Translations under genes and position numbers: made by a program | The notes under the pieces: model-generated | Databases searched by the model: none | Told to the model about the DNA's origin: nothing | What the model saw: the letters and a program-made list of their open reading frames with translations, nothing else | Assembly (NCBI GenBank): GCA_964559835.1 | Contig: CAZLJE010000040.1 | Location: 1-41,347 of the forward strand | Source of the DNA: DAISJI01 sp964559835 | Lineage (GTDB): Bacteria; Acidobacteriota; Terriglobia; Terriglobales; Acidobacteriaceae | Length of the DNA stretch: 41,347 nucleotides | Reading direction: 5' to 3' | In this document: piece after piece, positions 23,152 through 29,963 of the stretch | Layout of the letters: every line of letters begins with the position of its first letter | Position numbering within the stretch: position 1 is the first letter of the stretch

Positions 23152-24110
23152 TGCAAGTCTTCCATCACCCCGACGACATTCCCGATGATTTTGGCCCCGC
23201 CATCGTCACCGTCGGGAACTTCGACGGCGTCCATCGCGCACACCAGGCGGTATTGGCGGAGGTAGTACGGCGTGCGCGGGAAATTTCCGGACAGTCGATC
23301 GCCGTCACGTTCGACCCGCATCCCACGCGAGTGCTGCGGCCCGACGTCGCTCCCAAGCTGCTCACACCGCTTCCGGCAAAGCTTGAATTGCTGGGAAAGG
23401 CCGGCCTCGATTTTGTACTGGTGCTTCCCTTCTCGCGCGACCTCTCGCTGATGACGCCGCGCGACTTCGCCGAAAATATCCTGACCGAGAAGCTGCACGC
23501 CCGCGAAGTGCACGAGGGGTTCAACTTTCATTTCGGACACAAGGCCGAGGGCAACGTCGACCGCCTCGCCGAATTCGGACGCGACTTCGGATTCGAAGTA
23601 AAAAAATATCCCGCCCTGACCATTCGTGGCGAAGTCGTGTCGAGCAGCCGCATCCGCAAGCTGCTGGCAGAAGGAAATGTTTCGCGCGCGCGGGCGTTGC
23701 TGGGTCGCGCATTCAACATCTATTCCACTCCCGGCCGGGGCCGCGGTTATGGCCATAAGTACACCGTCCCCACCATAAACCTCAGCCGCTACGACGAGAT
23801 GTTCCCCGACAACGGCGTGTACATCACGCGCACCCGCATCAACGACGAAGTCTTCGACGCGGTAACCAACGTCGGTGTGCGCCCGACGTTCGGCGAAGAT
23901 TCGTTCGCAGTCGAGAGCCATCTCTTGAACTTTCATCCCATCTCCCTGACAGCGCAAACGCCGGTCGAGCTTTGCTTCCTTGACCGCATCCGCGACGAGC
24001 AGAAATTTCCGAACGTCGAAGCCTTGCGCGAACAGATCGCCAAAGACGTCCACAAGGCGCGCCGCTATTTCAAACACCTCCATCGCCTGTCATCCCGAGC
24101 GAGGACGTAA
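23151..24110 (+). CDS. ribF: Bifunctional riboflavin kinase / FAD synthetase
   Basis: 319 residues. Residues 1-180: FAD synthetase (nucleotidyltransferase) domain with IVTVGNFDGVHRAHQAVL, AVTFDPHPTRVLRP and SSSRIRKLLAEGNVSRARALLGR. Residues ~185-319: riboflavin kinase barrel with GHKYTVPTINL (the P-T-x-N-L magnesium/phosphate site), DNGVYITRTRI, NVGVRPTFGED, VESHLLNF and FLDRIRDEQKF. It makes FMN and then FAD. It is coupled to the PhnP-like gene by a TGATG junction. The last seven codons and the stop (LSSRART) are encoded by an intergenic repeat copy that runs into the gene. Confidence 0.95.
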   Translation: MQVFHHPDDIPDDFGPAIVTVGNFDGVHRAHQAVLAEVVRRAREISGQSIAVTFDPHPTRVLRPDVAPKLLTPLPAKLELLGKAGLDFVLVLPFSRDLSLMTPRDFAENILTEKLHAREVHEGFNFHFGHKAEGNVDRLAEFGRDFGFEVKKYPALTIRGEVVSSSRIRKLLAEGNVSRARALLGRAFNIYSTPGRGRGYGHKYTVPTINLSRYDEMFPDNGVYITRTRINDEVFDAVTNVGVRPTFGEDSFAVESHLLNFHPISLTAQTPVELCFLDRIRDEQKFPNVEALREQIAKDVHKARRYFKHLHRLSSRART

Positions 24111-24148
24111 GTCCCAATCGTTGTCATCCCGAGCGAGGACATAAGTCC
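24088..24148. repeat. Two direct copies of a 27-bp repeat, first copy in the ribF tail
   Basis: TGTCATCCCGAGCGAGGAC plus eight more bases at 24088-24114 is repeated at 24122-24148 with one change (G to A), period 34. This word (GTCATCCCGAGCGA) is a common dispersed repeat in acidobacterial and other genomes. The following CTCCGTGTCCTCTGTGACC stretch (24171-24189) is another widely scattered repeat whose translation (HRGHRGH) gives spurious proteins. Confidence 0.8.
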
Positions 24149-24247
24149 GAGTCGAGGGACCTTTTGTTTTCTCCGTGTCCTCTGTGACCTCTGTGGTGCA
24201 AATTCTTTTTGCAATCCCTCGCCTTTCCCTGTCTAATCGCCCGTCTC

Positions 24248-25501
24248 ATGTTCTGGTCGCAAGTCAACCCGCAGCAGCGCAAAACGCTCATCGCCGCCGC
24301 CCTCGGCTGGATGCTCGACGGCTTCGACGTCATGCTCTACGCCACGGCCGTCAGCTACGTCATGCGCGACCTGGGCATGAGCAAGCCCATCGCGGGGCTT
24401 CTCAATTCGCTCACCCTCATCGCCTCCGGACTCGGTGGGCTGATGTTCGGTTTTATCGCCGATCGCCTGGGACGCAAGCGCGGATTGATGCTCAGCATCC
24501 TCACCTACTCGGTTTGTTCCTTCGCCTCGGGGCTTTCGACATCGATCGCCATGCTGGCCGTCTTTCGTTTCATCCTGGGTCTTGGCATGGGCGGCGAATG
24601 GAACACCGGCGCCAGCCTCGTCGCGGAGACCTGGCCGACCGCACTGCGCGCCAAGGCGCTGGCTGCCGTGCAGAGCTCCTTTGCTATCGGCTTCGCCGCG
24701 TCCGCTTTGGTTGCCGGCCTTGTGTTGAAGATCTCGAACTGGCGCTGGGTGTTCTTTGTCGGCGTGCTGCCAGCGCTGATACTCCTCTGGATCCAAAACA
24801 GCGTGCCGGAGTCGGAGATGTGGGAGGAGCACCGCCGGTCGGCGCAGGATTCGAGCAACGCCGCCGCCGCGCAGAAACACCAGGCAGAGTCCAGTTTCCT
24901 TCGCTTGTTCTCCTCGGAGTTCATCCGTCCCACGCTCGCCTTGCTGTTCGTGAACTTCTTCGGGATGTTTGCCTGGTGGGGTCTGTTCACCTGGGCGCCG
25001 GCATTCCTGTCACTGCCGGAGAGTGAAGGCGGACGCGGCTTTGGACTCGCCGGCACGACAACCATGCTCATGGTCCAACAACTGGGCGGGATGTTCCCCG
25101 GATATTTCAGTTTCGGCTGGGTCGCCGACAAGTTCGGCCGCCGCCGGTCTTTCATTTTGTACTTGGTGGCCGCCGCAATCCTGACGCCCATCTATGCCAT
25201 CGTCCGCGGCACGACGTTGATCCTACTGCTCGGCATTGTTGTGGCGTTCTTCGGCACCGGATTTTTCTCCGGCTCGAGTATCACGGGCAGCGAAGTCTTT
25301 CCTACGACCCTGCGCGCTCGCGCTCTCGGGTTCACCTATCCCGGCGCGCGCATGTTGAGCTCCGTCGCGCCATTCGCGATCGGCTGGATGTGGCAGCACC
25401 ACGGCTTAACGGCGGCGTTCCTCATGTGCGGAGCGTCATTCCTCCTCGCCGCCATCGTCGCAACACAATTGCCGGAAACGCGGGGGAAGGTCCTCGATTG
25501 A
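24248..25501 (+). CDS. MFS transporter, sugar-acid/carboxylate type
   Basis: 417 residues from the ATG at 24248; a TTG at 24209 lies in repeat-derived DNA and is less likely. Twelve predicted helices. TM1 has GWMLDGFDVMLYATAVSYV with the acidic residue pair typical of MHS/AAHS/SHS carriers. The first cytoplasmic loop is GFIADRLGRKRGLM (MFS motif A), and GLGMGGEWNTGASLVAETWP matches the sialate/lactate (SHS) group. A second motif A is in WVADKFGRRRSF. It is probably a proton symporter for an organic acid; substrate unknown. No catabolic genes adjoin it. Its TGA lies at the edge of a heptamer array. Confidence 0.85.
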   Translation: MFWSQVNPQQRKTLIAAALGWMLDGFDVMLYATAVSYVMRDLGMSKPIAGLLNSLTLIASGLGGLMFGFIADRLGRKRGLMLSILTYSVCSFASGLSTSIAMLAVFRFILGLGMGGEWNTGASLVAETWPTALRAKALAAVQSSFAIGFAASALVAGLVLKISNWRWVFFVGVLPALILLWIQNSVPESEMWEEHRRSAQDSSNAAAAQKHQAESSFLRLFSSEFIRPTLALLFVNFFGMFAWWGLFTWAPAFLSLPESEGGRGFGLAGTTTMLMVQQLGGMFPGYFSFGWVADKFGRRRSFILYLVAAAILTPIYAIVRGTTLILLLGIVVAFFGTGFFSGSSITGSEVFPTTLRARALGFTYPGARMLSSVAPFAIGWMWQHHGLTAAFLMCGASFLLAAIVATQLPETRGKVLD

Positions 25502-25583
25502 TTTGTGATTGAGCGATTTGCGATTGGTGATTGCACACCGCGTTGAATTTCAATCACAAATCACTAAATCACCAATCACTTCA
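25496..25583. repeat. Heptamer array pair filling a convergent gap, GATTTGT word
   Basis: Left arm 25496-25535: five units from GATTTGT to GATTGCA, 7-nt steps except one 8-nt unit (25507-25514). Right arm 25552-25580: AATCACA, AATCACT, one 8-nt unit (25566-25573), AATCACT. The arms are complementary and fill the whole gap between the convergent MFS and EamA genes, with both TGA stops at its edges. Probably a bidirectional terminator. Confidence 0.85.
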
Positions 25584-26528
25584 CTCCATTGGCTCTACCG
25601 TTGCCGGCTTCCCTGCTGCGTCCGGCATCTGGATCAGCACTGTCGCCGCAAGTACAACCATAACGCCCACGATCTGCACCGGCGTGACCGTTTCCCCGAG
25701 TGCCACGGCCGCGATGATGATCGAGAACACAGGCTCCAGGCACGACGTGACGATGGCGCGCGTCGCATCCAGGTACTGCAGTCCCGCGATATACAACGAA
25801 AATGGCAGCAGTACCGACGTGAACGCGAACAGCGCCAGGAATGCCCACTGCTCGGCTGCGAGGTGCGGGAATCGCCACGGCGGATTGACCACCTGCCAGA
25901 ACACCGCCGCCCAGAACAGCAGCCACACCAGCACCTTCCAGCGATCATGGTGTTGCAATAGCGGCGGGATCGCGACGTTGTAGTAGGCAAATGCGAGCGC
26001 GGCCGTTTCCGCCGCCAGGATCCCAACCATGCTGATCCGCAGCTTTCCGCCGACGATCCCCGTGATCAACGCGATCCCCAGCAGCGCCAGCCCTACGGCG
26101 ACCACGCGCGGCGCGGTCGCGCGCTGCCGGTGACGCGCCACCATGTACATGAGTACCCACACGGGCGCGGTGTATTGCAGAACAATCGCCGTCGCCACAT
26201 TCGTGATCTGGATGGCGTAATAGTAGAAGTAATTCGAGCCCGCGACGCCGAGCACGCCAATCAGCAAAACCGAAAGTAGGTCGCGCCGCGTAAGTTGAAC
26301 GACGCTACGTCCGCGCCGCGCGAGCAGGATGGGCGCCAGAACGAGCAGCGACAGCGTCGTACGGCTCTGCGCCAGGATGAGTGGACTGATGGGTTGAAGG
26401 GCATGCGTGGCGATCAGCTTGCCCGTAAAGACGGCGCGTCCCAGTGTCGCCGATATTCCCCAGCAAAACGTCGCGCCGGCAATGAACAGATAGCCACGAA
26501 CGGGATGTTGAGCGGGCGCGCCAGTCAC
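25581..26528 (-). CDS. EamA/DMT-family transporter
   Basis: 315 residues with ten predicted helices in two EamA halves (~10-150 and ~160-300). Visible: N-terminal GYLFIAGATFCWGISATLGRAVF, end of the first half ATAIVLQYTAPVWVLMYMV, and second half TRAIVTSCLEPVFSIIIAAVALGE, the repeated half-signature of drug/metabolite transporters. A metabolite or amino-acid exporter is expected; substrate unknown. The start ATG lies ahead of a modest leader. Downstream it converges with the MFS gene across a heptamer array, and upstream it is separated from the glutaredoxin gene by a nested hairpin. Confidence 0.88.
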   Translation of the reverse strand: MTGAPAQHPVRGYLFIAGATFCWGISATLGRAVFTGKLIATHALQPISPLILAQSRTTLSLLVLAPILLARRGRSVVQLTRRDLLSVLLIGVLGVAGSNYFYYYAIQITNVATAIVLQYTAPVWVLMYMVARHRQRATAPRVVAVGLALLGIALITGIVGGKLRISMVGILAAETAALAFAYYNVAIPPLLQHHDRWKVLVWLLFWAAVFWQVVNPPWRFPHLAAEQWAFLALFAFTSVLLPFSLYIAGLQYLDATRAIVTSCLEPVFSIIIAAVALGETVTPVQIVGVMVVLAATVLIQMPDAAGKPATVEPME

Positions 26529-26547
26529 CAGCGCAGTGTAAATGACT

Positions 26548-26606
26548 GTCTTGGGTACCCCACCCTGGCCGCTTTTGCCAGGGTGGGTTTACGCGTTACC
26601 CAAGAC
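26548..26606. repeat. Nested double inverted repeat overlapping the glutaredoxin 3' end
   Basis: Inner stem CCCACCCTGGC (26559-26569) with its complement (26577-26587) and a 7-nt loop. Outer stem GTCTTGGGTA (26548-26557) with its complement (26597-26606). The outer right arm encodes part of the glutaredoxin C-terminus (VLG), so the repeat reaches into the gene. It is likely a terminator for the osmC-grx unit, without a U tract. Confidence 0.75.
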
Positions 26607-26825
26607 TTCGTCCAGCCGCTGCGGATCGAAGCCCACCATCACTTCCTCTCCGATCACCAGCGTGGGCGTGGTTCGGCTGTTGTAGGTGCGCACGAGCTGA
26701 AACACAAACTGCTCGTCCGCCGTGACGTCGCGCTCTTCGAACTCGATACCTCGATCCTCGAGGTAGGCCTTTGCCGTCCGGCACGGCGGTCAACCCGGTT
26801 GCGTAAAGAGAATGACTTTGGACAT
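26589..26825 (-). CDS. Glutaredoxin-like protein with in-frame TGA at the active site (candidate selenoprotein)
   Basis: 78 codons from ATG at 26825 to TAA at 26591-26589. Codon 12 (26792-26790) is TGA. Reading it as selenocysteine gives MSKVILFTQPG-U-PPCRTAKAYLEDRG, where the family has C-P-P-C. The rest is a normal glutaredoxin/NrdH-like fold: FEERDVTAD, cis-Pro in RTTPTLVIG, and GEEVMVGFDPQRLDEVLG. No frameshift is needed. A perfect 8-bp hairpin with loop GGA follows 24 nt after the TGA. The gene lies 67 nt downstream of osmC on the same strand, and both are thiol-redox proteins. Expected role: thiol-disulfide or peroxide reduction in the cytoplasm. The alternative is a Cys TGC to TGA nonsense mutation or a base-call error. 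Confidence 0.7.
26747..26765 (-). promoter_or_regulatory. Candidate bacterial SECIS hairpin
   Basis: On the minus strand TACCTCGA (26765-26758), loop GGA, TCGAGGTA (26754-26747): eight perfect pairs. The stem starts 24 nt and the loop 32 nt after the TGA. The apical loop has G in its first two positions. This fits the published bacterial SECIS pattern of a short hairpin 16-37 nt downstream with a G at the loop start. A second small hairpin (GCCGT/ACGGC, 26787-26773) lies between it and the TGA. Confidence 0.55.
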
Positions 26826-26892
26826 GGCAGGAATGGATGAGCGTCGCCGCCAAAGGTTGCAAGAAGTGACGGTACGGAGGTAACTGGCCTGA

Positions 26893-27294
26893 TCAGTCGC
26901 CTAGCTCGATCTCGTAACTCACCTTGACCGTCTTCTGCAGCATCTGCGAAACCGAGCAGTACTTCTCCTCCGACAGACGCACGGCATCCTCAGCCGCCTT
27001 GCGATCAACCTTGCCGGAGATCCGATACACCAGCTTGATGCTCGTGTACACCCGCGGCGGTTCGGGGGCGCGTTCGCCCTCCGCTCGGACTTCTACCGCG
27101 GTAAACGGCTGACGCTTCTTCTTCAGAATACTGACTACATCTGACGCGGTGCAGCCGCAAAGACCGATCAGCACCAGTTCCATCGGGCTGTTGCCCGACT
27201 TCTTTTCGCCCGCGTCGACCACGATCGCGTGCCCGCTGTTTGCCGCTCCGATGAAACGTTCATTGTCCGTCCACTGCGCTGATGCGGTGATCAT
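26893..27294 (-). CDS. OsmC/Ohr-family peroxiredoxin-like protein
   Basis: 133 residues. The motif VLIGLCGCTASDVVSILKKK carries the catalytic Cys of OsmC-type proteins, and the second Cys is in SEEKYCSVSQML. The N-terminal FIGAANSGHAIVVD and the SPMELVL segment match the YhfA/OsmC subgroup more than Ohr. Role: thiol-dependent reduction of organic hydroperoxides, cytoplasmic. SD GAGGAG lies five nt before the ATG. The selenocysteine-type glutaredoxin follows on the same strand and could be its electron donor; that is inference. It is divergent from the CDF gene. Confidence 0.88.
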   Translation of the reverse strand: MITASAQWTDNERFIGAANSGHAIVVDAGEKKSGNSPMELVLIGLCGCTASDVVSILKKKRQPFTAVEVRAEGERAPEPPRVYTSIKLVYRISGKVDRKAAEDAVRLSEEKYCSVSQMLQKTVKVSYEIELGD

Positions 27295-27337
27295 AGTTGC
27301 TCCTCATTCGAGGTTCGTTGTCGCCGCAAGGCTCCCA

Positions 27338-27365
27338 AATCGGCAATCGGGAATCGACAATGTCT
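27338..27365. repeat. Single-arm heptamer array, AATCGGC word
   Basis: Four direct 7-bp units (AATCGGC, AATCGGG and two more) in the divergent gap between osmC and the CDF gene. The word is the same as in the right arm at 19314-19348. No inverted partner is nearby. Confidence 0.75.
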
Positions 27366-27399
27366 TTGTACTTCTGCTCTCGCGCATCTCCTCCTGCGA

Positions 27400-27405
27400 T
27401 AAAAT
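27400..27405 (+). promoter_or_regulatory. Putative -10 giving a leaderless CDF transcript
   Basis: TAAAAT is followed by only six nt before the ATG at 27412, so transcription would start at or next to the start codon. No Shine-Dalgarno is seen. This is the TANNNT-N6-ATG layout known from leaderless genes in other bacteria. Confidence 0.4.
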
Positions 27406-27411
27406 CCAGCG

Positions 27412-28827
27412 ATGCCCACAACCCCTGATGCCATGCGCTCCGAGAAGCGCGCCGTGGCAGCCAATTCCGTCTACGCCGCGGTCGCGATCACGGGGTTGAA
27501 GATCGTCGTCGGTGTCACCACCGGTTCGCTGGGCATCCTCTCCGAAGCGGCGCATTCCGGTCTCGACCTCGTTGCGGCAGTGATCACGCTCATGTCGGTG
27601 CGCGTCTCCGACAAGCCCGCCGACGCCGACCACCAGTACGGCCATGGCAAGGTGGAAAACTTCTCGGCGTTCATCGAAACCGGGCTCCTCCTGCTCACGT
27701 GCGTGTGGATCGTCTACGAAGCCATTCGACGGTTGTTTTTCCATGAAGCACATGTCGAGCCGACGATTGCCGCGTTTGTCGTCATGGGAATGTCGATCGC
27801 CGTCGACGCCTGGCGTTCGCGAAAGCTGAAACATGTCGCCATCAAGTACGACAGCCAGGCCCTTGCTGCCGACGCGCTTCACTTCTCCACCGACATCTGG
27901 TCCAGTTCAGTGGTCGTCGTCGGCCTGGCCGTGGTCGCCATCGGCCGTTACACCGGCAACCACTGGCTCGCCATGGCCGATCCGATCGCCGCACTGGTTG
28001 TCGCAATCATCGTTGTCTACGTGAGCTCTCGCCTGGCCCGCCAGACCATTGATGCCCTGCTCGACGCCGCTCCTGCCGGCGTACGCACGCACATCATGGA
28101 TGAAGTAACAAAGCTGGACGGCGTTCTCGAGGTCGATCGCGTCCGCATCCGTCGCGCCGGTAACCGCCACTTCGCGGACCTCGGGATCTCGCTCAGCCGT
28201 AACGTGACTTTCCAGGCGGCCGAGCAGGTTGGCGAGCGCGTCAGCGAAACAGTGCGGCGCGTACTCCCGGATGCCGACGTGGTAGTCCACACCGCACCCC
28301 GTGCACGCGGTGGCGAGAATATCTTCGACCGCATCCGCGCTGTGGTCACGCGAGCCAACTTCAACGTTCACGACATCAGCGTCCAGGACCTGCGCGGACG
28401 CCTACACGTCGAGCAGCACCTGGAACTTGATGAGCGCCTCAGCCTGAAGGAGGCGCACGACCAGGTCACGGTCCTTGAGGGCGAGATCCGCCGGGAGTTA
28501 CCCGAGATCTCCTCGATCCTGACGCACATCGAAAGCGAGCCCGCAACGATCGAACAGGGTGACGAGATCGCGCGCGACCGCAAGCTCGAAAACGCCGTCA
28601 AGCGCATCGCTGCCCAGATCTCTGAAGTCGTTGACATCCACGAAGTCGCGGTCAAACGCGTACGCGACAAGCTCTACCTGTCCTGTCACTGCACCTTGCC
28701 CGACTCGCTGCCGTTATCGCGAGTCCATGATATTCAGACGGAGATCGAGATCCGTCTGAAGCAGCAAGCTCCCGAGTTGTTCCGCGTGCTCATTCACCCG
28801 GAACCCGCGACCGATAACCGCCGGTGA
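27412..28827 (+). CDS. CDF cation exporter with three tandem cytoplasmic domains
   Basis: 471 residues; usual CDF length is about 300. Six helices fill residues ~15-205. The metal site is formed by H48 and D52 (AAHSGLD) in TM2 and H157 and D161 (ALHFSTD) in TM5, a His/Asp arrangement usual for zinc carriers. DHQYGHGKVE follows TM2. Three ferredoxin-like C-terminal domains appear in tandem: ~210-290 (LDGVLEVDRVRIRRAG), ~300-380 (FNVHDISVQDLRGRL) and ~390-465 (EVVDIHEVAVKRVRDKLYLSCHCTLP), each followed by an amphipathic helix. Normally there is one, which mediates dimerisation and metal sensing. Proton-coupled export of Zn or related metals across the inner membrane is expected. No metalloregulator adjoins it. 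Confidence 0.9.
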   Translation: MPTTPDAMRSEKRAVAANSVYAAVAITGLKIVVGVTTGSLGILSEAAHSGLDLVAAVITLMSVRVSDKPADADHQYGHGKVENFSAFIETGLLLLTCVWIVYEAIRRLFFHEAHVEPTIAAFVVMGMSIAVDAWRSRKLKHVAIKYDSQALAADALHFSTDIWSSSVVVVGLAVVAIGRYTGNHWLAMADPIAALVVAIIVVYVSSRLARQTIDALLDAAPAGVRTHIMDEVTKLDGVLEVDRVRIRRAGNRHFADLGISLSRNVTFQAAEQVGERVSETVRRVLPDADVVVHTAPRARGGENIFDRIRAVVTRANFNVHDISVQDLRGRLHVEQHLELDERLSLKEAHDQVTVLEGEIRRELPEISSILTHIESEPATIEQGDEIARDRKLENAVKRIAAQISEVVDIHEVAVKRVRDKLYLSCHCTLPDSLPLSRVHDIQTEIEIRLKQQAPELFRVLIHPEPATDNRR

Positions 28828-28895
28828 ACCCGCATGCCGTTCCAGCGGGCGCACCAACCCTTGTGCTACGATTCTCATTATTGGAGTCTTCCTGA

Positions 28896-29954
28896 ATGCG
28901 TTTGACGGTACTCGCTGTACTTCTCCTGTCTTGTTCAGCTTTTGCACAAACCGCGCCCAAGCCGCAAACGGCCGCGCCTGCGACACACGCGCCCTCGGCT
29001 TTGGCGGCGGAAAAACCTGCCGACGTGCCTGCCGCTGACGCCATCGTCATCAACGGGTTCTGCCCCGGCAAGCAGGCGACCGGCGCCGACTGTAAGACCG
29101 AGATACCCAAGGCCGACATCGACAAGATCGCCGAAGCCGTCGGCGCTCCAGAGGCCCGCAAGCGTGAACTGGCGAATACGTACGCTCGCGCCCTCGTGGA
29201 AAGCAAGCTGGCGCAGGAGCGTGGTCTCGATAAGAAGCCTCAGACCCAGGAAGTTTTGAAACTCGTCCAGATGCAGACGCTCGGCCAATTGTTCGAAAAA
29301 GATATCCGCGAGGAGGCCGCCAAGATCCCGCAGGCTGATATCGATAAATATTACGCCGATCACGCGGCGCAATACGAGCAGGCGACGTTGCAGCGCATTT
29401 TCATCCCCAAGATGCCGCCCAACCCTCAGGAGAAGGTCGACGAGGCGGCCGTAAAGGCGGAAGGTGCAAAGATGGTCGCTGCTGCCAGGCAGCCCAATGC
29501 GGACTTCGCCAAGCTCCAGAAACAGGCGTACGAGGACTTGAAGCTCACTGCAACTCCGCCTCCGACCGATCTGAAAGACGTCCGCCGCGACAACGTCCCC
29601 CCTGCACAGGCCAAAGCGTTCGACCCGAATCCGGGCGACGTCTCTGAGCCGATCGACGATGCGGGCGGCATTTATATCTACAAGGTTGTCTCCAAGAAGA
29701 AGCTCACGCAGCCGGAAGTGGAAGCGGACATCAAGCGTGCGCTGGAGCAGGAACGCGCGCAGGCTGCCATGCAAAAGGTCGTTGGGCAGATCAAACTGGA
29801 CTACAACGAAGCTTACTTCGGCACTCCCGACCGCCAGGCAGCTCCCAAATTGGAGTCGCCACAGACACAGGCGCCGCCAAAATCCAGTTCGCCTGCTTCG
29901 AAAGCGCCGGCGACCGCTCCGAAGAGTTCGACCGCACCCAAGACGCCCAAATAA
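28896..29954 (+). CDS. Parvulin-type peptidyl-prolyl isomerase, periplasmic
   Basis: 352 residues with signal peptide MRLTVLAVLLLSCSAFAQ. Residues ~45-130 form a SurA/PrsA-like helical chaperone region (DKIAEAVGAPEARKRELANTYARAL). Residues ~130-280 are a parvulin domain (LQRIFIPKMPPNP, AFDPNPGDVSEPIDDAGGIYIYKVVSKK, where PGDVSEPI and GGIYIYKV are the typical motifs). The last ~45 residues are Ala/Pro/Lys/Ser-rich and low complexity. Expected role: folding of exported or outer-membrane proteins, sensible in a cell with a large Oar receptor. SD GGAG lies near the ATG. The SDR gene follows after nine nt. Confidence 0.85.
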   Translation: MRLTVLAVLLLSCSAFAQTAPKPQTAAPATHAPSALAAEKPADVPAADAIVINGFCPGKQATGADCKTEIPKADIDKIAEAVGAPEARKRELANTYARALVESKLAQERGLDKKPQTQEVLKLVQMQTLGQLFEKDIREEAAKIPQADIDKYYADHAAQYEQATLQRIFIPKMPPNPQEKVDEAAVKAEGAKMVAAARQPNADFAKLQKQAYEDLKLTATPPPTDLKDVRRDNVPPAQAKAFDPNPGDVSEPIDDAGGIYIYKVVSKKKLTQPEVEADIKRALEQERAQAAMQKVVGQIKLDYNEAYFGTPDRQAAPKLESPQTQAPPKSSSPASKAPATAPKSSTAPKTPK

Positions 29955-29963
29955 AGAGAATTC

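Noticed and set aside
24124..24333. Minus-strand protein with HHRGHRGHGE
   Set aside because: This is the known spurious translation of a dispersed CTCTGTGACCTCTGTGG-type repeat.
26589..26862. Reading the glutaredoxin region as a pseudogene or as the 88-residue frame on the same strand (26596-26862)
   Set aside because: The 88-residue frame has no family resemblance and Arg-rich shadow composition. The glutaredoxin frame is intact apart from the TGA at the active-site Cys and has a SECIS-like hairpin, so loss of function is less likely than recoding, though not excluded.
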